Shown one piece after another: positions 56,201-64,000 of a stretch of DNA of 64,000 nucleotides (its first letter is position 1; every line of letters begins with the position of its first letter). The position numbers and the translations under genes were made by a program. The stretch is taken from positions 22,798 to 86,797 of the forward strand of contig VIIQ02000310.1 in the NCBI GenBank assembly GCA_007449985.2, in the 5' to 3' direction. The notes under the pieces were generated by a model. The model was not told where the DNA came from, ran no database searches, and worked only from the letters and a program-made list of their open reading frames with translations. This DNA comes from Desmodesmus armatus (Eukaryota > Chlorophyta > Chlorophyceae > Sphaeropleales > Scenedesmaceae).

Positions 56201-58677
56201 ACAGATACAGAGGTACGGGGTGGGGTTTGGGGGTGTTTTATTGGGGGCGGGGAGGGGGGTGGGGTGGGGGGGGGGACAAAAACGATGGGGGTTCAGTTTT
56301 GGTGAGGTGCAGCAGCTGTTGGCGCGGCTGGACCCTGATGTACTCACAGATATACAGAGGTCGGGGTGGGTTTGGGGGTGTTTATGGGGGGCGGGGAGGG
56401 GGGTGGGGGTGGGGGGGGGGACAAAAACGATGGGGGTTCAGGTTTTGGTGAGGTAGAGCAGTTGTTGGCGCGGCTGGACCCTGACGTGCTAACAGATATA
56501 CAGAGGTACGGGGTGGGGGTTTGAAGGTGTTTTTTTGGGGGGGGGGGACAGGGGGGGGGGGGGGGTGGGGGGGACAAAAACGATGGGGGTTCAGGTTTTG
56601 GTGAGGTGCAGCAGCTGTTGGCGCGGCTGGACCCTGATGTACTCACAGATATACAGAGGTACGGGGTGGGGTTTGGGGTGTTTTATTGGGGGGCGGGGAG
56701 GGGGGTGGGGTGGGGGGGGGGGACAAAAACGATGGGGGTTCAGGTTTTGGTGAGGTAGAGCAGTTGTTGGCGCGGCTGGACCCTGACGTGCTAACAGATA
56801 TACAGAGGTAAGGGGTGGGGTTTGAAGGTGTTTTATTTGGGGGGGGGGGACAGGGTGGGGTGGGTGGGGGGACAAAAACGATGGGGGTTCAGGTTTGGTG
56901 AGGTGCAGCAGCTGTTGGCGCGGCTGGACCCTGATGTACTCACAGATATACAGAGGTACGGGGTGGGGTTGGGGGGTTTTATTGGGGGGCGGGGGGAGGG
57001 GGTGGGGTGGGGGGGGGGACAAAAACGATGGGGGTTCAGGTTTTGGTGAGGTAGAGCAGTTGTTGGCGCGGCTGGACCCTGACGTGCTAACAGATATACA
57101 GAGGTAAGGGGTGGGTTTGAAGGTGTTTATTTGGGGGGGGGACAGGGGTGGGGTGGGGTGGGGGGGACAAAAACGATGGGGGTTCAGGTTTTGGTGAGGT
57201 GCAGCAGCTGTTGGCGCGGCTGGACCCTGATGTACTCACAGATATACAGAGGTACGGGGTGGGGTTGGGGGTGTTTTATTGGGGGGCGGGGAGGGGGGTG
57301 GGGGGGGGGTGGGGGGGGGGACAAAAACGATGGGGGTTCAGGTTTTGGTGAGGTAGAGCAGTTGTTGGCGCGGCTGGACCCTGACGTGCTAACAGATGTA
57401 CAGAGGTAAGGGGTGGGATGTGTTGATGGTGTTTATGTGTGTATTAGGGGGGGGGGGGGGCTAAAAACAAACAATGAAGTTCGGGTGTTGGTGGGGGGAG
57501 CAGTGTTGGCGCGCGGGCTGGACCCTGATGTGGTCACTGATATACAGAGGTAAGGGGTGGGATGTGTGTGTGTCTGCTGAAGGGAGGGGGGGCAGAGCTA
57601 TCAAGGGGGCTCCGATTTATGTACACAGATAAAGGAGTGTGTGCCGTGTGTCCCACATACATGCCCTCCCAGACTGTTCTCACGCCCTTCTCTTATCACT
57701 CCGTCTGCCTGCAGTGTGTAGATGGACCTCAAGGAGTTTGAACAGGCTGACCCACCCTTCCCACTGCTGAAACTTTCAGGGCACTGCCAGCCTCTTTGCT
57801 GTGACGGCCCCCACCCCTCATCCACCCACCCACCCCATCCCCACCCCCTCACCCCATCAAAGCTATTCAGCCACCCAATGTAGGCATCCATGCACTCACA
57901 TTTCCCATACATGTGCTCTTCCAGAGTGGTCTCACACTGATATCACACCCTTCTGCTGCCATTCCTCTGTCCTGCAGTGTGTATGTGGACCTCAAGGAGT
58001 TTGAACAGGCTGACCTGGAGCTGCCTGAAGCACAGGAGCGGGGTGAGTGATAGCCCTGAAAGGGGGGATCAAGGGATTGCCAGCCAAGGGGCCATGTCAT
58101 TGTTTTGGGTTTCATGATGCCGTGAAATTGTGTGTGCGAGAGTGGGGGTTGTAGGACACCCAAGGATAGGTCAGCCATCACGCAAGCCGTCTCAGCCAGT
58201 CTGTAGGCATCCTGGGAGGGGCGGTGGGGAGGTTGTTACACGTGGATACTTAGGTGGCACCGCTGTGCGCAACCTTTTACCTTAATATAATCTGAAAGTA
58301 CATGAACAAACCACCGCCACTCATATCACCCCCCCCCCACACACACACACACACACACTGTACCGTTGCTGCAGTACCTGGAGCTCTCTGCCAAGATCAG
58401 CACTGTGGCGGAGCGAGTGCAGAAAATACTGGCCAGCTATGACAGCAGCAGCAGCGACAGCAGCAGCAGCGACAGCAGCAGCAGTGAAGGTGGCACAGGC
58501 CGTGCTGCTGCTGCTGTTGCTGATGCTGCGGTGCAGCCGGCAGCAGCAGTTGAAGTCATCGGCGGCAACAGTGTCCCCGTCAGCAATGCCAACAGTAGGC
58601 ACGACTCCAGCACCTTCACCAGCAGCAGCAGCAGGGAGGTGGCCGCCACCACTGCCACCGCCACCGCCAGTACGTCT

Positions 58678-58715
<38 letters not shown>

Positions 58716-58971
58716 AGGCACCAGGACTGGGGTTCAGCCTGGGGCAGTAGGTTACACAAGGTGCACCCTCCAAGGGGATCTGGAGAAACACACAGCAGCA
58801 CTGATCACAGCAGCAGCAGCAGTGGTGAGAGTGACAATGCGGACTTGCAGCGGCGGCAGCAGCAGCAGCAGCAGTATGCGCAGGCGCACTCGCCTGTGCA
58901 GGTCCAATCCCACAGCAGCAGCAGCAGCCACCGCCGCCGCCGCAGCAGCAGCAGCAGGGTCGAGGCTCTAG
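53248..58971 (+). CDS. Low-complexity Ser/Gln/Ala-rich protein with a repeated mini-exon
   Basis: Exon 1 is 53248..53970 (MHSTLRYSNSSRSTALLYRS, donor GTGGTA), with an Arg/Ser-rich N-terminus that could be a transit peptide. It ends in helical sequence AADKLYKARLRELSALMSPG. An exon beginning at 54215 reads VVLSDLQDLQASWDEEGDEH. A 64-nt mini-exon (FGEVEQLLARLDPDVLTDIQ) follows in 17 copies, then 57978..58042 (VYVDLKEFEQADLELPEAQE) and 58375..58971 (YLELSAKISTVAERVQKIL, then Ser/Ala runs). The helical segments could form a coiled coil. Phases do not close at 54340-55085 or at 58042/58375; the latter would close if the GGGG at 58040-58043 were GGG. The family is unknown. How many mini-exons enter the mRNA is undetermined. 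Confidence 0.5.
54540..54720 (+). repeat. Two diverged copies of the 54215 exon end
   Basis: GGTGCAGCAGCTGA(C/T)C recurs at 54565 and 54662, with related downstream sequence (GACGACTTTGG against GACGACCTTGG). They are interleaved with G tracts. Confidence 0.7.
55078..57560 (+). repeat. 17-copy tandem array of a 64-nt mini-exon plus G-rich intron
   Basis: Units of about 145-155 bp each contain GGTTCAG|GTTTTGGTGAGGT, the coding core GCGCGGCTGGA(C/T)CC and ATATACAGAG|GTA. Two types alternate over most of the array: one reads GTGCAGCAGCTG...GATGTACTCAC with donor GTACGG, the other GTAGAGCAGTTG...GACGTGCTAAC with donor GTAAGG or GTAGGG. This gives a higher-order period near 300 bp. The last copy (57490-57555) is diverged. 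Spacers are almost pure G with ACAAAAACGATG. Confidence 0.95.
57712..57762 (+). repeat. Decayed copy of the 57978..58042 exon
   Basis: CTGCAGTGTGTAGATGGACC repeats the acceptor and first codons of the exon but has TAG where the functional copy has TAT. GACCTCAAGGAGTTTGAACA continues unchanged. Confidence 0.88.
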
Positions 58972-60490
58972 CAGCAGCAGCAGCGAAAAGCCACGGCGGC
59001 GGCGATCCATAATCAGGCGCCAACAGTAGCAACTTGCATTAAATGCGTTTACGGATGTGTGATGCCATCAGCACTGCTGCAGTGTTGATGCCCGCATCTC
59101 GCTGCGTGTGTACCCTGTTGGTGTTGTTGGCGTGTGCATCCTGGTGGGTTTTGCTGGGGCGCAACGCTTTGCTGTGTGTTGCTGTTGCACAGTCTCACAG
59201 TTTGTGCAGCTGGTGGGTTCTTGTGGCTAGCGGTGCCAGGCGCATGCTTACAAACGCCGCCCCGTGTTATTGGCAGCAAACTTGTTGTCAGCGTGTGTGT
59301 GGGACGCACAGTCAATTCAGTTGCAACCTCCATGGGACTGCTTGCCGCGCACCAAGCTGAGCAACAGCACAGCTGCTAGCATGTACAGTATTGATGTGAG
59401 TTGTGCATGCATTGCTGTGCAATTGAAGGGGTTGTATGCTGCTGTTTGGCAGCTTGCTTGATTAGAGTTGAAGGGTTGGGTTGGTGCAATCTGCCGTTGT
59501 CATTTCATGGTTTTGGTTTGAGATAGTTTGACGCCCCGTTCTCTATTAATGTTTCGTGTCAAATTGACACGCTTCCTGCATGACTGGTCGCAGTACCAGG
59601 CTCCCAGGTTGGTTCACGTTCACGTGTGGGTTGACTTCACTCAGCCTCCCGTTGCTGCGGCGATGGCCAATCGCACGCTGAGTTTGCGACCGTCGCGCCT
59701 GTCGACGGCACGGACTGTACCTATTCATGTCTTCCTGCATAGCAGTTGTGTTCTCCACAGATGGTGGTATAGATACGAGTTCGAACTCGTTACCACTAAA
59801 TTCAGTACGAGTTCACCCTTGTGACTCATGGAGAGTGGCTGTTGATTTGTCTGGTGGGTGGGCTGAATGCCAAAAACATGGGGCGACAGGTTTCCGATGC
59901 CTGTGCGTGTTGCATGCTAACACAGCTTGTGTGCCACAGGTGGTTGGGCTGTCCTGAGTAGGATTGGTGGCGCCTTGCGTTACAAGGGCGGGCCATGGCT
60001 TGGGTCCCGGGGCTTGCATCGGGTCGGCTGGGTCCTTGAGGCTCTTGTAACGCACACTGCCTGTCCGGTGCGGCTGCCGAACACTGGCTCCGATGGCCCC
60101 AAGGAGGCTGTATTTGCGGTGATCAGATAAGGCTGCACTTGGTATGTGCCCTCATGCATGTGCACGTGCGCAAATGGTGGGGTGCGCAAGTCTTGACCAT
60201 GCAGCCGGGCCCTTAGTAATGGCAGTCGCCAGCTATTGAACAACATCAGCAACTCAACGTACAACTCACTACTACCTGCACCACCATCGATGTGACAACA
60301 TGCCTTGCTTGCTAACGCAAAGCATTTCATCAACACAACTGCTTGCTCACATAGAACAGAAGCTGCACCCCAGCACATAACAACAAGCAACCGGGAAACA
60401 CCATCATCAACTTTTACCTGGGTAAGTGCTGCCCAACATGCACAACCCTAGGGGCAGGGAGACCCTGCCAATCACAGCTAACACCCATCC
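58972..60490. other. Gene-poor region
   Basis: 3' flank of the preceding gene. A plus-strand ORF, 59549-59824, beginning MFRVKLTRFLHDWSQYQAPR, is open, but I see no homology or splice support. Nothing else is supported. Confidence 0.35.
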
Positions 60491-60800
60491 ACTTCTTTTC
60501 GTTGACAGACACGACAGCTTCAGCCTCTGCGATCTTACTACAACAGCTGGCACAACATCACACATGTCACGGACTCTTTAAGGACGCACAGCATGCTGCC
60601 TACTGCTGCCCCTAGCACCATTTGATGCAACATCCAGCCCAGCAGAAGGACAGCAACTGGCCAGACACCTTCATGTCACAGTGAGCCAAGGGTTGGGGGC
60701 CCCGAAGCTCGTCTAGCCTCAGCTGCACATGCATATGCATCACTAACACTTCTTTTCGTTGACAGACACGGCAGCTTCAGCCTCTGCGATCTTACTACAA
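60491..60800. repeat. Dispersed repeat, copy 2, with an internal duplication
   Basis: 60622-60790 matches 35086-35265. The phrase CTTCTTTTCGTTGACAGACA through CTCTGCGATCTTACTACAA occurs twice here (60492-60545 and 60749-60800) and once at 35212-35262. The minus-strand frame seen in copy 1 is interrupted here. Confidence 0.8.
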
Positions 60801-62100
60801 TGCCCCTAGCGCCAGCACAAGGGTGGTGCATTGCCATCGCTGCCCAATGGCCGTCACATGTCAGCCCCACACAAAGCTTCCCGCACACAATTGCCTGTTG
60901 TGGGCTAACACAAACCGCCCAAACATGACATGACCTGTGTGACTGGAAGCAGCCCTGTGGCATATTCTTCCATACACGCGGCATCCCCAGCTGCAAACCA
61001 CTTCCCAAATGACGGCTACTCATATGCATGCTCGCCGCGCACTTGCAGCCATACCATCAAGATGCCCTCCAGAAAAACTGTTTGGCATGTGCAACTGCCA
61101 CAACTGTATCACAGCCCAGCAACAACTGTATTGCAGCCCTTGATTCCCACTCTGTGACCGTGGGGTCCCAGGAAGTCTGCTGGCCTGATAGGTTGCATGC
61201 ATGCATGCAGTGCAAGAAGACAAGGCCCTTGGCACACAAGTCCAGACAACTGTGCAGCCGCCATACACGGACAAGACATGACGCCAACGTTGTACGACAA
61301 AGACACTTTCATGAGCTCAGGTCACACCATGCTCAGGCCAACCGCTGTTGAGCCAGCCTATAGTCGTTCATGCGGCTTCGACATAATGTGCGTTCATCCA
61401 CGCCCATGCACAATGCTCCTGTACCGAGCCTCTTCACTACAACAAATCTTCAACAAAAGCGCATCATAGCCCATTCTGGGCGGCATCATCGGTGAGGCTT
61501 AGCCTCCGGCTCCGGCAGTCAGGCAAATGACAGAGTTGTGTGTGGCCAGCCGGTGGGGGGTGCGCCCCCCTTGGTCACTCCAAAAGAAAATTCTGGGCGG
61601 CTGAAGCTTTACCGGCGACCCGAACCTCACATCCTGCATACTCCAGGAACCGCGCCTGGTGTGGGGTGACCCCACACTCAGCAACACACTCAAGCTTGGG
61701 GACAATCTGCCACATTGCCCCTGACCCACAATCCCTCAAACCTGCGTTGTAGGGCGTGCATATGACCAACGACCGCACGTTCCATTGTTGCCGTGCATTG
61801 AGCATCCCACTGGACCACTGATGACCACACCCCAACTTGGGCAGACACAACAGCATCATGCAAACAGACAGACCGGAGTCATGCTGCGGACACCACGTGA
61901 TAGAGGGGTGTCACACAGAGCAGTGCATCTGAGCCGATGTCAGCACACCTTGCACACCAGCATCCGCGATGATCCCACCCAACTCGTGAGACACGACACC
62001 CTTCAGCACAAATACCAGTAATGATGTTGCGGACGCAACATGGCAGCAGGGGCATCGCATGGAGCTCGATAGATATGATAGGTGTCACGCAATCAGCAGG
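60801..62100. other. Gene-poor region
   Basis: Only short ORFs without recognisable features. CATGCATGCATGCA at 61194-61207 is a short simple repeat. Confidence 0.35.
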
Positions 62101-62745
62101 GAACACTTCCTGTCTACGCAGCAGCTGCAGTAGGGCACGCTTAGGCAGCAGATGACAAGGCGCACCCCTAGGCAAAAACTGCCAACGCGCAGGCTCAGGC
62201 AGCACTCGGCAACACACACAACCAGCAGCAGCCGGCGGCAACACACACACCCTGAATGGACACTTGGCAAGCGCACGCGCGAGGCAGCAGTTGCCACACC
62301 TACGTTTGCGAAGCACTGGGCAACGCGCACGCTGAGGCAGCAATCGGCAACACACACACAACCAGCAGCAGCCGGCGGCAACACGCTCCCTAGTGGCACT
62401 TGGCAACGCGCATGTTGAGCAGCAGCAGTTGCAATACATATGCTTGAAAGGCTTGGCAACGCGCAGGCTCAGGCAGCAATCGGCAATGCCACCCCAGGCA
62501 AAAGGTGGCGGCAACACGCACCCTTAGTGGACACTGGCAACGCGCATGCTGAGGCAGCAGTTGCAAACACATGCGCTGAGAAGCACTTGGCAACGCGCAC
62601 GCTGAGGCAGCACTCGGCAACACACCTTCAGTGAGCACTTAGCAATGCGCACGCTAAGGCAACAGTTGCCAGCGCCCACGCTCCGGCAGCAGCTGGCGAC
62701 GCGTACGCCTAGGCAGCAGTTGGCAACGGATGCCACACACTTCAC
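62100..62745. repeat. Irregular minisatellite with GGCAACRCGC core
   Basis: A dozen or so degenerate units of about 50-60 bp, with cores like GGCAGCA(G/A)T(T/C)GGCAACACAC and GGCAACGCGCACGCTGAGGC. Two 60-bp pieces with ACAACCAGCAGCAGCCGGCG (62219 and 62358) are nearly identical. ORFs on both strands are translations of the repeat. Confidence 0.8.
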
Positions 62746-63675
62746 GCGATTGGCGCCACCCAGACAGCAATGCAAAGGATCACAAGTATATAAACCACCA
62801 CATCCAAGCCGCAGTTGGCATGTATACACCCCACCCCTGCAGCAAACCACAGCACTCTGCACTCCCACCAAAGCAGCAGCGAGCAGCAAGTGCACTTGGA
62901 CAACACCACAGCACTCTGCATGCACTCCTCCCTTCCTGTCACCTACTCAATGCTGCTGAAACACAACAACCACAACCAATCCAAGTAATGTGCAATACAC
63001 CACCTACCAATAGTGTGCAATTCACCAGCATGGACGCGCAGTAGCAACATGAAAAAATCATGCAGCATGACATGTGCAATTGATGCGCAAGCTTGGCCAC
63101 CTGTCACCATGCACAAACCAATCCCGAGGCTCCGCACCACTGCCACAAGCGACAGCAATTGGGCCTCCAAGAACACATACACCAACAGGGGCGCCACCCA
63201 ACACCATTGTTGACCAGATAGTGCTGCAAGCAGTTTGTTGTGCGGCCCGCACACCCAGAGAACACACAGGCACGCACAAACACACATGGCAAATGCGATA
63301 ACCCATGCAAGTAGGACCCATGAAGAGACACAGTCAACAGGGTTGACTATACAGTCAACATGGTTGACTATGTGGGATGAAGGATGCAACAGGGGCAACT
63401 GACCTACGAGAAGGAGCCAGGCCGATCAATTCGCACCCAGCACAGCACACCCACAGAAGAACCACTTCTTCACAGCAACTCTGTTGAAAACTCGCCATGC
63501 CGCATGTGTTGATGTATATATTACACCCACACGGCCTAGCCTGTGTTGCATGCAGAGTTTTGCATCCCTGCACATGCCGCGCCTCCGTGCCCGCCATGCT
63601 GCCAAATGCCTGCCAGTGGAGCGAGCCGCCAGTGCAAGCAACCAGACCGGCAGCTCTCAATCATACAGAGCCCTG
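62746..63675. other. Gene-poor region with a short hairpin repeat
   Basis: At 63331-63370, AGTCAACAGGGTTGACTATA and CAGTCAACATGGTTGACTAT are two tandem copies of a GTCAAC-N4-GTTGAC palindrome. No gene was supported. Confidence 0.5.
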
Positions 63676-63845
63676 CCCAGGCCGGCTGTAGTCTCGCCAC
63701 CACTCAAAGTGTGCCTGCTGCATGAAGCTGCAGCGCTTTCTCACTCGCTCTCTCACTCGGGCGGGGGCCCTGCCCCAGGCCGGCCATAATCTCGCCACCA
63801 CTCAAAGTGGCCTGCTGCATAAAGCTGCGGCGCTTTCTCATGAGC
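63676..63845. repeat. Tandem duplication of about 98 bp
   Basis: 63679-63743 and 63777-63840 share CTCGCCACCACTCAAAGTG, CCTGCTGCAT and GCGCTTTCTCA. On the minus strand the proximal copy continues an open frame ELLMRKRRSFMQQATLSGGE. Confidence 0.82.
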
Positions 63846-64000
63846 AGCTCGATGCCATCCTGCCCTTGCTGCCCTCCTGCTGGCCTGCCTGCAAGGCGGG
63901 GTCCTCTGGATCATCAGGCAGTTGGATTGCTGCCTCTGCTACTGCTGAACAGGTTCGGCCAGAAGGGGTAGCTGCGTGGCAGGGCAGCAGCAGGGCATGC
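63840..64000 (-). CDS. Possible exon of a minus-strand gene entering from the right
   Basis: The minus-strand frame through GQDGIELLMRKRRSFMQQ is open to the window edge region and borders the 98-bp duplication, the same arrangement as the duplicated exon ends elsewhere in the window. There are no recognised motifs, and the other minus-strand frames are also partly open. Confidence 0.25.

Noticed and set aside
55472..57409. Gly/Trp-rich ORFs across the 55-57 kb array
   Set aside because: Read-through of G-tract introns in a frame different from the mini-exon frame FGEVEQLLARL.
61879..62638. Cys/Leu-rich minus-strand ORFs as secreted cysteine proteins
   Set aside because: They translate the GGCAACRCGC minisatellite; cysteine periodicity mirrors the repeat unit.
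1..64000. tRNA or rRNA genes
   Set aside because: I scanned for T-loop-like GGTTCGANTCC with matching acceptor stems and for rRNA landmarks by eye and found none. A covariance-model search would be decisive.
1..64000. Autonomous transposon (reverse transcriptase, transposase, integrase)
   Set aside because: No recognisable catalytic motif such as YxDD or DDE context was found on either strand; only fold-back and short dispersed repeats are present.

Overview
The window is nuclear DNA of a eukaryote, most likely a green alga of the Chlorophyceae (Chlamydomonadales/Sphaeropleales type). Reasons: spliceosomal GT-AG introns in nearly every gene, CAG/CTG trinucleotide runs giving poly-Q, poly-A and poly-S inserts inside proteins, long poly-C/poly-G tracts in introns, and a gene set typical of the green lineage (protein-only RNase P, pseudo-response-regulator-like receiver, MYND zinc-finger protein, plant-like RMC1/Mic1). 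No bacterial, organellar, rRNA, tRNA or CRISPR signal was seen. Almost all long single-frame ORFs are shadows of CAG/CTG-rich exons, so the gene models here were built by joining exons by hand and checking reading phase.

Layout. 1-626 (-): 5' end of a response-regulator receiver gene leaving the window. 1112-5330 (-): unidentified multi-exon gene. 5740-8023 (-): a second unidentified gene, divergent from ENY2 (8370-9013, +), the small SAGA/TREX-2 subunit. 9619-17547 (+): RMC1 (Mic1), a subunit of the MON1-CCZ1 Rab7 GEF, with a nine-exon phase-consistent model of 940 residues. 18497-19089 (+): small secreted 8-Cys protein. 20439-24214 (-): MYND protein, divergent from an F-box-like gene at 24781-25748 (+). 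26229-26603 (+): N-terminal exon with a PIP box and poly-Q. 27436-31334 (+): an unresolved gene with repeated exon-like blocks. 32365-34055 (+): secreted Cys-containing protein. 38326 to about 45800 (-): PRORP, with twelve exons and all four nuclease aspartates. 47706-52822 (-): six-exon gene for a possible plastid protein, divergent from 53248-58971 (+), a low-complexity coiled protein. 59-64 kb is mostly gene-poor and carries dispersed and tandem repeats.

The most striking property is not one gene but a habit of the locus. In at least five unrelated genes, single exons, usually a piece spanning an exon/intron boundary, are locally duplicated 2 to 17 times inside the neighbouring intron or just past the stop codon. 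Examples are RMC1 exon 1 (5 copies), exon 6 (7), exon 7 (3) and last exon (3); PRORP exon 5 (7) and last exon (a 406-bp array of about six units); a 64-nt mini-exon repeated 17 times at 55-57.5 kb; and terminal-exon triplets at 47.2-47.9 kb. Copies range from nearly identical to barely recognisable, so the process looks continuing. Several genes also need a frame change where no ordinary intron is visible. These may be assembly indels or very short introns.

Functional links among genes are loose, as expected for a eukaryotic chromosome: endolysosomal traffic (RMC1), chromatin/mRNA export (ENY2), tRNA 5' maturation (PRORP), signalling (receiver gene), protein turnover (F-box) and secretion (two small secreted proteins). 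Divergent pairs share short intergenic regions that probably act as bidirectional promoters.
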